Shown here one piece after another: positions 1-9,480 of a stretch of DNA of 64,000 bases. Where the stretch lies: contig JABANP010000222.1 of the NCBI GenBank assembly GCA_013115135.1, forward strand, positions 1 to 64,000, written 5' to 3'. Within the stretch, counting starts at the first letter, position 1. Each line of letters starts with the position of its first letter. The notes under the pieces were generated by a model. That model did no database searches. It worked only from the letters and a program-made list of their open reading frames with translations, and had not been told where the DNA came from. Source of the DNA: Perkinsus olseni (taxonomy: Eukaryota; Perkinsozoa; Perkinsida; Perkinsidae). A program made the position numbers and the translations under genes.

Positions 1-1620
1 CGCTCACCGCACGGATGGTATCCCATTTTACGCGACGTTTGGGACAACTACGCCTCTACGCAGTCTTTTCTCCGGGGAGGTGGCCAAGGCCATTGAGAAG
101 GAGGTGGAGTTAGGGCGGATGGTGCCCATCTTGCCTATTGAGGAGAGCAAAAATCCGGGCAACCTGTCGTTTAGGGTGTGTACCCCTCATACGATGGCAA
201 TGGCAATCTCCGGAAAATAAGAGTAATAGATGACCTCCGCAGGAATGGAGTGAATTCCATAATAGATGGTCATCTGAAAGAAACCTTACTCTTACCTACC
301 GTGAAGTGTGCAGTGGCCCTCGCACAGCGATGCAAGGAGTCTGCTCGCGCCCGAGGCGATGACACTGATATCCTCTGGGTGGAAGGGGATATACGGGGGC
401 TTTCCGCTTGATAAGGCTGGCGGAGGAGGACACGTGGTGGGCTACCAACTCGATCGGAGGCAGGAGGTATCGCCACCTGGCGATTCCGTTCGGTGGAGAG
501 TCTTCTCCACTGTTGTTCATGCGTTTCTCCGGGAGTGACACGAAGATCATCAGTCGACTGCTGCGATGCTTCGATGTGTTTCATCGTTTGATGATATACA
601 TCGATGACAAGGGTGTCCTACAACGAGGAAGACCGCAAGGATCACTATTTTGGTGATGGTGCTGGTCGACCTCATTCTCGACGTTGACATCGCCTTTGAA
701 AAGTTTTTTTCTGCAGCTCAACACCCCGGGTTCTCGGTTTCCAAATGGACCTGAACAAGGAAGAGGTCCATCTGCCGGAGGACAAGAAAACGGCCATCCT
801 CGAGGCTTTGGGTACTTTATCTGAGACGTCCGCTAAGGTACCACTCGCTCTAGTGGATAAAACTCTGGGTAGGTTGGTCTGGGGCTCGGTTATGTTCCAG
901 AAGCTACGATGCCAGTTGCGACCTTTCTTCAGCGTGACAAAGGCGCTACAGAAGAAGAACCACGGCGGCGGCCGTAGGAAACACCCGGTGAAGAACATCT
1001 CCGTCGGTGTCGGTTTGGCATCAGCGGCACAATACATTCATGAGATCCTACAGCAGCTATGCTCGGCACCTTTCGCCGGCCTGGTTCCCAGTGTGGGGCT
1101 GAGGCGAGCCGTTGTCATGTGCGATTCGTCGACATCAGCACTCGGGGTGTGATAGTCGCTCCGGGTAGTGTCAGTCAGGATAATTCACCTGCTGACCGTC
1201 AGCCTATGGAGTGGTTCCATAGTCAGCCTGTCGAACGAGAATGCGCAGCTGCTGGTTAGGCAGTACATACCATCGTTCGAAGTTGGAAGCCGCCCCGAGC
1301 CCGGGCATATGTGTTTTCTGGAATCACTTGCGGCGGTGATCGCCTTGCTCTCCCGCCGTAGAGGCAGTGGTGTGCTGGTCCTATCGGATAATTGCGCTGC
1401 GGTATGCGCCCCTCAGCAAGCTGCACGGTAAATCAGAACCACTGGATTTGCTCATGAGGCGATTGACGTATCTCTGGCCTGGCCTCACGACGCAGCTCAT
1501 GAAGGCTGTTCATATCGAGGGCGTGTCTAACCGCGTGGCCGACCCTCATCTCCAGGACGGACCTTCCACCTCCGGGAGCTACTGGGGCATGAGGAGAATA
1601 TGAAGGAGATCAATGTGGAC
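1..1620 (+). pseudogene. DIRS-type retroelement: degenerate reverse transcriptase and RNase H
   Basis: This region encodes pieces of a reverse transcriptase and then RNase H, in three frames broken by stops. Seen in sequence: a template-binding block KIRVIDDLRRNGVNS near 210-255, a stretch reading WWATNSIGGRRYRHLAIPFGGE near 430-510, and a catalytic-like MIYIDD near 590-610. RNase H-like pieces follow: VVMCDSSTSALG near 1110-1145, then E and D residues in FLESLAAVIALL and VLVLSDNCAAV (1315-1405), then HIEGVSNRVADP near 1508-1545. This RT-RNase H order followed by a tyrosine recombinase is that of DIRS-like elements. Several frame changes are needed to follow the protein, so the copy is probably dead. 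It runs off the left edge of the window. An intron explanation for the frame changes is unlikely because no suitable splice sites fall at the breaks. Confidence 0.75.
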
Positions 1621-1719
1621 GGAATCCTCGACGATCTCTGGCCGATATCGGACGGCGGAAGTTCCCGATGCCAGAGCGAGTAGGTTCCTGACAATTTCTA
1701 CCTTAGGAGTGTGAGATTA

Positions 1720-2925
1720 GATGTCATGTTTCCTGAATCCGCCAATTGCTGCGTTGGTGGGTTGTTCGAAGGCGCTCTAAGCAGGCCCTCCCGGTTGTTC
1801 ACATGTTCGTTCCATCGTCCAAGTGTCAGGACGAACTGGCAGGTGTTCTCTTTGGAGGCAACGGTGGAGGGGGTCGTGGACCCGCACGCGGCAGGGTGCA
1901 GCTCGTGGCACACGGCACGAACAACAGCAGGTCTGGAGCGCCAGGTGTCCGTGGCCGCGGGTCGTTCAAAGTGGCGAGGGAGGCGGCTTCGAACCTTTCG
2001 GAGAGCGACCTGGTGAATTTTGGAAATCATGCAAGGGCGGACAGTACACGTAAGAAGTACGATAACATCTGCCCGAAATATTTCGAGTTGAACAAGTTGG
2101 CTGGCCGAGACCCAATCCCATTCCGGGCCGAAACTGCGTGTGTCTTCATCATAAGTCTCGTGCGGGGGAAGTATGCGTTCGAAACCATTGATCAGTACAC
2201 GCGGGTGGCTAAGCAATTAGCGAGGGAAGAGAGGGGCGAGGTTATCAGTAGTCTCGAGGACAGTAAGGTGAAGTTATTCTTGAGAGCCGCAGAGAAACTC
2301 AGCGTGCAGGCTGGGGTGTCTGAGCAGAGGCGAGCTGCAACCCCTGAGCGCTGAGGACGTGCGAGCCCCTCGCGAGTGTCCATGAATCCGCTCACGCGAG
2401 GCATTGTTACGGGGATAATAGTCGGAGTAGCCGCTTTGTTGAGAGTCAGCGAGCTGCTGGCCTTAGAAATAAGAGATATTGGGATAGTACGGACAGGGAA
2501 AAACGGGAGCGAGGGTTGATATTCGTATCACCCACTCCAAAAACGGATCCCCTGTGGAAGGGGTGTACTATAGCGGTGGGTTGTTGCTGCACCGATAGGG
2601 GGGCTGACAGCGGGGAGACGGACGATGTCTGTCCTTTCCACCGGATTGTCCCGTGGATCTCCGGGCGACCAGCCGACGAGCTCGTGTTTCCTTATGAGCG
2701 GAGATACTTCACGGAGCAGATGTCAGTCCTGATAGGGCAAGTGCTGGGAGATAAGGTACCGGTGGAATCAAGGGTTTCCAGTCACAGTCTGAGAAGGAGC
2801 GGAGCGCAGCCCTGATGGACCAGTATGTGGACGAGAACAGGATCGCAGAGATGGGCAGATGGAAGAATCCGACCTGTCTGAGAGAGAGGTACGATACCGC
2901 ATGTCGTGGAGGTGCATGAGCTTCA
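1720..2925 (+). pseudogene. DIRS-type tyrosine recombinase, frameshifted
   Basis: A phage-integrase-like tyrosine recombinase, the enzyme DIRS retroelements use in place of a DDE integrase. The N-terminal core-binding part reads from about 1975 to 2300, including a helix-rich stretch with ADSTRKKYDNICPKYFELN. The catalytic domain continues in shifted frames: GVAALLRVSELLALEIRDI near 2430-2485 carries the likely first Arg, SHSLRRSGA near 2785-2812 carries the His-x-x-Arg box, and ENRIAEMGRWKN followed by RERYDTA near 2833-2895 carries the conserved G-W and candidate Tyr nucleophile. At least three frame changes interrupt it (near 2340, 2510 and 2812), so this copy cannot make one intact protein. 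It lies directly downstream of the RT and RNase H remnants and belongs to the same element. Confidence 0.75.
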
Positions 2926-3179
2926 CCTCGTATTAGGTACCTGAGAGACGGTACGTACAAGCTTGAGAAGCAATCTACGCTTGCGAGGGCGATGTTCGAA
3001 GGGCCAGGGCGCCCGCCAAACAGGTGAACTCGTCCGGGGGCGAACAGCGAGGAACTATCGGAAATGGGGATAAGGAGACGGGAGAGAAGGACGTCTCTCC
3101 TAGTGAACCGGTGAAACCCCGCAGAGGAGGGAAGCGGAGATCTGGAAAGAACGATCTTAAGGTAGGGAGAGAGAGGTTG

Positions 3180-3421
3180 GGAGAGGCCTAGCATATGCTC
3201 ATGTTGCGATGGGAGAAATCGCATCATTCATCTGCTATGCAGGCCTGGGCAATCGGGATATGCATGATTCGTAGTCAGAGATGGTGTGCTGGTAGAGCAT
3301 GTCGCGTCTAACCAGAACGCCCAGGTTCGATTCTGGGCTACCATCTATATGTGAATATCTACGCATTACTGCTATCTCGATTGCCTCTCTCTCCCAATCT
3401 CCTGTGCACAGGCGGCTTCAT
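3180..3421 (+). repeat. 242-bp direct repeat, copy 1
   Basis: An exact copy of this block recurs 471 bp downstream at 3651-3892. The match starts at ggagaggcct and ends at ggcggcttcat, after which the sequences diverge. The block carries a tRNA-like sequence (3279-3346) and begins just past the tyrosine recombinase remnant. Identity over 242 bp implies a recent duplication or two recent insertions. It could be a terminal or internal repeat of the retroelement, or a tRNA-derived SINE. Confidence 0.9.
3279..3346 (+). other. tRNA-like sequence inside repeat copy 1
   Basis: A 68-nt segment folds partly like a tRNA. The ends pair perfectly over 7 bp (agatggt with accatct). TGCT and AGCA form a small D-like stem. 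CCCAG and CTGGG form a T-like stem around GTTCGATT, and GGTTCGATTCT fits a Pol III B box. The D loop is very short, the T loop has 8 nt instead of 7, and the anticodon arm is poor. It is more likely a tRNA-derived SINE head or tRNA pseudogene than a working tRNA. Confidence 0.5.
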
Positions 3422-3650
3422 GAGGAGTACCGTTTAGGTACGGAAGGTGAAATAGCAGCGCACAGGAGATGATGTTGTCGTTTCGGGCGAGCGCGAACGC
3501 TCTTGTGTTCCTTGGCTGAAGAGGCTAAGTTGATTCAATATGGGATAAGGCTGAAAGGGGAGGACATGTGACCGGGGTACGTCAGTGCGTCACGTTATCA
3601 GTTGTGAGGTTGTCCCTCAACTTTCTTTCCCTTCCCAACCCGCCCGTGCA

Positions 3651-3892
3651 GGAGAGGCCTAGCATATGCTCATGTTGCGATGGGAGAAATCGCATCATTC
3701 ATCTGCTATGCAGGCCTGGGCAATCGGGATATGCATGATTCGTAGTCAGAGATGGTGTGCTGGTAGAGCATGTCGCGTCTAACCAGAACGCCCAGGTTCG
3801 ATTCTGGGCTACCATCTATATGTGAATATCTACGCATTACTGCTATCTCGATTGCCTCTCTCTCCCAATCTCCTGTGCACAGGCGGCTTCAT
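3651..3892 (+). repeat. 242-bp direct repeat, copy 2
   Basis: Identical to 3180-3421. Its last 71 bp lie inside the open integrase reading frame that starts at 3822, so the repeat supplies the first 23 or so codons of that ORF. The 229 bp between the two copies (3422-3650) are unique here and show no gene. Confidence 0.9.
3750..3817 (+). other. tRNA-like sequence inside repeat copy 2
   Basis: Identical to the tRNA-like sequence at 3279-3346, with the same 7-bp acceptor-like pairing and B-box-like GGTTCGATTCT. It ends 4 bp before the first ATG of the integrase ORF, so any transcription from its internal promoter would run into the integrase. Confidence 0.5.
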
Positions 3893-5069
3893 TGGCCATA
3901 TCGATCAGGTCGCGGGAAAGGAGCAGGACCCAAGTGGTGTCGGTCCTATCGCAGCGCCTCAGCTCGTGAATCAAAAAGCAGCCGAGGCTGCGAAGGATTT
4001 GCGGACATGGTTGAAGGAGTTCCCCATCGCTCAGGGAAAAGTTCAAGTTCCGCCTGAACGTACTCAGGAGCTGATAACTCGCCTTCATGATCACCAGGGC
4101 CAGCAGGCGATGTTCGACAATCTACGCGATTGGGTTGACACGCCCGGTTTAGCCCGTACCATCAATCAGTACAAGTGTGAAACTTGCGCGGCAGGAAAGT
4201 CGTTCCCAGGCGACAGGGCGCCTTTACAACCTCTGTCGACCATACCCAAAGCTACACACCCCTTCACGCGTGTGCACTCCGATATCGCCGGGCCGTATTC
4301 TCGGGTAATGGATGGAAGTAGTCGTTACTATATTGTCACGGCGATCGACAGCTATTCAGGGTTCGTCGCAATTCGCACAACACTGAATACGCCAACCGCC
4401 TCTGATGTTAGCAATTTGTTATCGTTGCTGGCGGAGAACTTCCACATAACACCGTTGATATTGCATACTGATATGGGGAGCCAATATACGTCGAGTTCTC
4501 TAGCATCTCTCCTCGAGAGCTGGGACACGGTCCATTTCACCACACCTAGGGGTAGTTCGTTCTGTAATGGAAAGGTGGAAAGAGTCCACCGTTTCATAAA
4601 CGAATATTTGAGAACCCACAACAGTGGCAAGGGAATGACGTATACGCGCTTCTGCGAGCTATCTCGCAAAGCGGTACGGTTGTGGAACACCACAAAGAGG
4701 AAGGGGAGTAGCCCTCACGGGATGATTTTCCGCTTCGCGCCTGATCCTGGAACGCACGTTCCTCGCGAGTGTAGAACAGATTATGAGTATCTCCAACGAT
4801 GCATGGCCCCGTACACAGGCCAGAAAATTCCTGCCGGGACGCGCGTGTTGATTCGCCGTCCAACCCAGGGAAGTAAGCTGGAGAGACGGTGGATACCAGC
4901 TACGATCGTAGCTCAGATCGGGACCAACCGTTTCGAGGTCGAAACACCGGAAGGTTCTGCTGCAACGGTTCATTCAACCGACATCAAACTTCTACAAGAC
5001 TCGGCTGGTGCGTCTCCATCGTCCGGAAGGTCCAAGAAGAGAAGAATTGAGAAGGTTTCTGAGAAGTAG
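3822..5069 (+). CDS. Ty3/gypsy-type retrotransposon integrase
   Basis: A 415-residue uninterrupted ORF with the layout of an LTR-retrotransposon integrase. An N-terminal zinc-binding region has candidate His residues near LHDHQGQQ (about residue 90) and a Cys pair in KCETCAAGKS (about residue 120). The DDE core follows: first Asp in VHSDIAGPYS (about 152), second Asp in LHTDMGSQYTS (about 215), Glu in NGKVERVHRFINEYL (about 255). After it comes the usual C-terminal stretch with GTRVLIRRP. There is no intact protease or RT upstream in the same frame, so this is a partial element or a fragment of a larger one. The first codons fall in a 242-bp repeat, so the native start may lie elsewhere. It differs from the tyrosine-recombinase element to its left, so two retroelement classes meet here. 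Confidence 0.9.
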   Translation: MNIYALLLSRLPLSPNLLCTGGFIGHIDQVAGKEQDPSGVGPIAAPQLVNQKAAEAAKDLRTWLKEFPIAQGKVQVPPERTQELITRLHDHQGQQAMFDNLRDWVDTPGLARTINQYKCETCAAGKSFPGDRAPLQPLSTIPKATHPFTRVHSDIAGPYSRVMDGSSRYYIVTAIDSYSGFVAIRTTLNTPTASDVSNLLSLLAENFHITPLILHTDMGSQYTSSSLASLLESWDTVHFTTPRGSSFCNGKVERVHRFINEYLRTHNSGKGMTYTRFCELSRKAVRLWNTTKRKGSSPHGMIFRFAPDPGTHVPRECRTDYEYLQRCMAPYTGQKIPAGTRVLIRRPTQGSKLERRWIPATIVAQIGTNRFEVETPEGSAATVHSTDIKLLQDSAGASPSSGRSKKRRIEKVSEK

Positions 5070-5467
5070 TCGTGCTCTTCTGAGAGGAGGGGCGTGTACT
5101 GGTGTGTGCGTGCGCGTGCAGTGCGACGCGTGACACAACAGTTCTCGCTCGCCCCAAATCGATCGAAGTTGTTAATCGCTAGCGATTATTAGTCATATCA
5201 TATTGCTAATCTATGTCTTCGGTTGCGTTCAGTCGGGGAAGTATCACAGCTAGCTAGCGCCTACGTCTCACGTTCAACGGGCTCCTATCTGAGCATAGAC
5301 CTGCCCTTAGTTTTCTATCCACCACCTGTTCAGTCATTCGAGGTAATGGCTGTCGTTTAGAGGGTTTCCATGTTGCGCTTGGGTTTGAGTTCTGTTCCGA
5401 GGAACTCAACATGACTGGAATACCGTATATTCCCGAAGCCTAATACGGTATACTATGGAACTCTATA
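5070..5467. other. Noncoding stretch after the integrase, with a hairpin
   Basis: No gene seen. It contains a GT-rich run near 5095-5120 and a palindrome of two 9-bp arms, ATACCGTAT at 5420-5428 and ATACGGTAT at 5443-5451. It is where a 3' LTR of the integrase element would be expected, but no second copy is present to prove that. Confidence 0.4.
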
Positions 5468-7211
5468 TTGAGAATAATGAAACGTCAGCGGAGTGATGCA
5501 GGAAGGAATGCCCAGCCCGGCTGGTTCTCTGGCGCTATCGAGTGTGGAGATTTTCCCAGTATCGTTCGCAAGCTCTCAATGAGCTCTTCCCAAGAGTATA
5601 CGCAGAGCTCAGAAAGTCCGACTCCGACTCAACTTATTCGCAATCTTTTGGGGTTTGCGTTTGGTAGCAGCGCTTAGCCGGCCTTGGCGTGCGATTCTCA
5701 TGAGCTCTCGACGTCAACCCCAACTCTCGAGCAGAGTACCTCTAGGCGTAGGGCTTTCCAAGCAAACTGGAACGATGGGAGACATCACGCTCGGTTTCGT
5801 TGAAGGCCCCGGTGGTGATGAGATTGAGGAAGATATCGAGTAGCTCGTGCTCTGCGGTGGCTGATTGAGTGGCAACGCGGCTAGGTACGACGACGACTTC
5901 GACTCAGAGTCGGGAGAAGATGATGATCAGAGTTCCCGAGGACAGACGGCGAAGCCTTGGGGCAGTGATAGCTGGCGAGCAGCGTTGTGTCGGCTAGCTA
6001 CTGGTCAGGCACAGGTGGCCGACCATCTAGCAGGAGTGGAGGTCGGGTATCCTTGTCACCATTGTTTGGTGATAGCCCTGGTCAAGTGAGGGGTGCTCAG
6101 CCGGCTACATCTGTTGTATGCGAGGATAGGTATCGAAGGGCCCACTCCCTGATGATGGAAGTGGACATATAGAAGATATCCGCCGGGCCATGGAGGTGGA
6201 GCGCGATAGAGCAGAGCATCATCAGCAGCTCGCCCAGCAGCGGCGGTTGAGGTCTGCTTGGTCGCAAAGAAGGATAGTATATCAATGTCTCGCTTCAGCT
6301 CCGACTCCACAGGACACCTGCCCGTATCGAAGAGGCAGTCCACAAGGGGTAATCTCTGCGGCGAACGCTGAGCCGAGGTTGAGCATGTTTCTGGCTAGAC
6401 AACGAGAGGGAACAGAAGGGGCGTTTGAAGAGGCTAAGGGAGCTTGAGAAGTTGGGCGTGAAGAGGAGGATTGGGCCTCAGCCCGAGGCGTAGTAGATTC
6501 CGATCAGTTGGCGTCACGGACGGCCCACGTCAGGTATGTACATCTCGATCATTGGCCAGAATCGGACTATGTGCTTCTCCTCCAGAATAGAGGCAGCAGA
6601 TTCTCCAGGGCCCGCACCGTCGGCTCCCAGTGCAACGATGACTCGATTGATCAGGACGTTCAGACAGTAAGGGCTATGTCATAGCCGCTATGATGTAGGT
6701 TTAGAGCAGTAGTAATGATATCCCTGCTCAGTTGGCTCCCGAAGGATTTGCTGTTGCAAGCCAATTCGACTATCCGCCCATGGGAACCCAAGTAGAGGGT
6801 AGCATACGGGAAGCCGCGAATAGAATGTTAGCTGCCCTCGCGGAGGGCGGAGGCAGTGCGAAGAAGCAGGCCCGGGAGCGGCATGTGGGAGTACTTGCAG
6901 CCCAGCTAAGATTGTCATGCCGTCTTCTCGGTCAGACGAGTCCCACGCTGACCAAGCTATGGACTGGAGCTTTTCCTGCATCCCTCGCCGCCGGGATCGG
7001 TAGCCCACAAGCCCTCACTACATCGATCAGGCCGCAGCGAGCAGGTTCGCTGCGAATCATTCCAGGCTTAGTAACACTCCAGCATCAGCAGGAGGGCCTA
7101 GTCGGAATACCCATCAATCTACAGTGGGACACCGAGACGCACAATGCGTTCACTTCGTTCTTGGCCAAGCATGGCAAGGTATGGTCGCCTCATAGTCCAT
7201 CTAAAGCCTGA
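5468..7211 (+). other. Fragmented ORFs, possibly retroelement gag-like
   Basis: Several short plus-strand frames follow one another (5468-5677, 5865-6089, 6190-6447, 6732-7211) without convincing family matches. The last is the longest (159 residues) and includes an alanine-rich helical stretch with IREAANRMLAALAEGGG and a later SLRIIPGLVTLQHQQEG. Its place beside retroelement sequence and its lack of a clear exon pattern suggest a decayed gag-like ORF. This is inference. It could also be the 5' exons of the next gene. Confidence 0.3.
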
Positions 7212-7269
7212 GGCTTCCTTCAGAGCATCATACCACTCTTCCCGAGCAACCACTATGGAGGATGCTCGA

Positions 7270-8520
7270 AGCCGAAGTTCTACTGCTACTCTCCGAGGTC
7301 ACGTGCCTGCCATCTCTACACGTTGCGCTGCAACTCTCTCTCCGAGAGGACGGAGCAACGCCCCTCTCGGGAATTTGTGCAGCAGGTCTCTCAGCTGCGC
7401 TGTCGGCCTGCGAGGCACTTCACTAGTCGTCGGTGGCTCGGTGGACGGATGCCTCTACCTCTGGTCGCTGTCTTCCGATCGAAGTTATGAGAGGCTCCGC
7501 TGGGATACCGATGTAGGCACCTGAATCAAGCCCATACGCACGCACCCCCGGCTAGGTAACGAGCGCTATGCCACATGGATGTGGGGGGTCGATGGCCTGG
7601 GCCGCTCCGTTGCATTGGACTGGTGGGCAGGTGGGGCTTTCTGCCGTAAGGGTCGTGGAAGTCCTCTCAGTAGGATATGGACAACACTGATGTCTCCAAA
7701 GAGAATACTACACCCCATTCGAGCGCACTTGTGGCGTTGCAGCAACTCAAGGATTCAACTGTGGCAACGATGATGTAGGCATCCTTCCCTGGTGCTCACA
7801 TCAAGCATGGTAGATACTCCATGGACGAGTGCTCAGTCGTGTGCTGTTGGGAGGTGCTAGGCCCTAGAAGGGAGCTGCCCATCCCTCTCATTGCGCTCTT
7901 CGATAGACTTTGGACTCTCTAGTAGGTTGAGGAGGTCGTTGTCGTCTTGTCAGTCTGCGTTCTCAGGCCCATCAAGTTTCAGAGTGCTCCGTTCGAGTTT
8001 TGTGATAGCGAGTCCCATGCTAGGGGTTCACCAGTACGACCGTTGGAGCCCTCAGACCAAGCAGGCCTCGCCTGGCACCCTCCTCGAAGATGTCAATGTA
8101 TGACCTGTTTAAAGCGGAATTTCGCCCCGGTGGAGTTTCTTTCTCAGATTCGACACTTATGCGTGTCGACGTCCTCTAACGAGATTCTAGCAGTTTCACA
8201 GGAGCATGTGACCCTCCTGAGCCCGACCTCCTGCGTCCCGGTACAGGAGTGGCAAATCAGCGGAGTTTGCCGGGCTGCTGCCTGCTCTGAGGGCCGGTTT
8301 ATCGTGTAAATGCTCATCCCACTTGGTTACTGCATCATCGTCGTCAAACCCGCAGTTTCGCTCCACCGAAGATTTACTTATTGACAACTGGCGAGATGAA
8401 GGTCCAGGAGTTGCCTCTGGCCTGCCCTGGAGCTGCGTACATTGATGTGATAGTCAGCCAACCTCTGGATACACTGGTAGGGACGGCCCCCCGTGAACAC
8501 CGACACTCTAGTGGTATCCT
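7270..8520 (+). CDS. Possible WD40-repeat protein, exons only partly resolved
   Basis: Two stretches look like WD40 beta-propeller blades. Near 7410-7475 the frame reads LVVGGSVDGCLYLWSLSSDR, which has the small residues before a Ser-x-Asp-Gly turn and the closing LYLW of a blade. Near 8165-8308 a frame reads EILAVSQEHVTLLSP and then VQEWQISGVCRAAACSEGRF, a further blade-like pattern. The frame then appears to continue past a possible splice site to VQELPLACPGAAYIDVIV near 8399-8455. The frame changes between these parts would need introns that I could not fix. The specific WD40 family is not recognised. Confidence 0.4.
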
Positions 8521-8907
8521 TGCAGGCAGTCATCCGCGATGATCCAACACAACTGGTAGATCTCTACAGTGCTGATGTTTCCGACATACCCTCCCATGGC
8601 ACGGCCTCACAAGTGTATCTCTGATGTGTAGCAAGTTGTGTTACAGTTGGGTCGTCATGATGGAAGATAACTCCCGAGAGATGCATGACAGGATGACTAA
8701 ATAACACAGGGCTCATACTTATTATGCTAACACGTCGACGGCGTAACTGGCCCACATAGTTATTCACGTAAATAAGAGCTGCACTATAGACCAAGCCAAC
8801 TATACCTCATCAACCTCTTTTTCGTCGATAAGACTTCCAATTCCGGCAGGCGTGCAAGACTGTGCGCCAGGATACTCTCATAGAAAGTAAACTCCAACTT
8901 CGCGCCA

Positions 8908-9460
8908 ATGAAGACACTATTGTACTTCGGTGGATACACAGCGGGACGTGCAGCCACATTAGGTGGCCAACCTGTGTCCTCCTATAACCTCACTCAGCTT
9001 CGACGGGCGAGGCTGAGTAAAGGCTATACCAGCTCGACTGCAGGGCCCCCCGTCCGTGAGTGGACCGGGATCAGGAAGTCAGGATCGGATCTGGACCCAC
9101 ATCTTCTGTCTAAAGAGGAATTGAGATGCTGTTTCGGAGTTAACTTGTTCATCAGAGGGCTCAGCGTCCCGCGTTCAGCCAGCGTGACGTCGTCGTGTTT
9201 ACGTGCATTTTACGTGAAAATCTCCACTTTACCCAGCAGAAGACGGGGTGACAAGAAGGATACTAATGAAACGAGAACTAGAGGAGAACTTGTTCCTCAA
9301 CGGATGCCAGGTGAGATGCCTCTCGGCACTTCTCTCGTGTGCATCTCTTCATACTGCTTCTATCGATATTAGCGCATCTTTAGCGTCGACTGGGACAGCA
9401 GAATGGTGCCTGCTCGAGGCCGTCGTAGGTTGTCTCGTGATGACCAGCATGCATTAGAAT
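8908..9460 (+). other. Unidentified ORFs between WD40-like and polymerase genes
   Basis: A 154-residue plus-strand frame (8908-9372) opens with MKTLLYFGGYTAGRAATLGG and overlaps a second frame (9248-9457) with ELEENLFLNGCQ. Neither matches a family I know. The first could be an N-terminal exon with a low-complexity tail, the second an exon with a short coiled-coil-like segment. They lie just upstream of the polymerase gene and may be its 5' exons. Confidence 0.25.
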
Positions 9461-9480
9461 ATGAATAGAGGGTAGCAGGG

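Noticed and set aside
3279..3346. Working tRNA gene
   Set aside because: The D loop is too short, the T loop has 8 nt and no sound anticodon arm forms, so it is reported as tRNA-like only.
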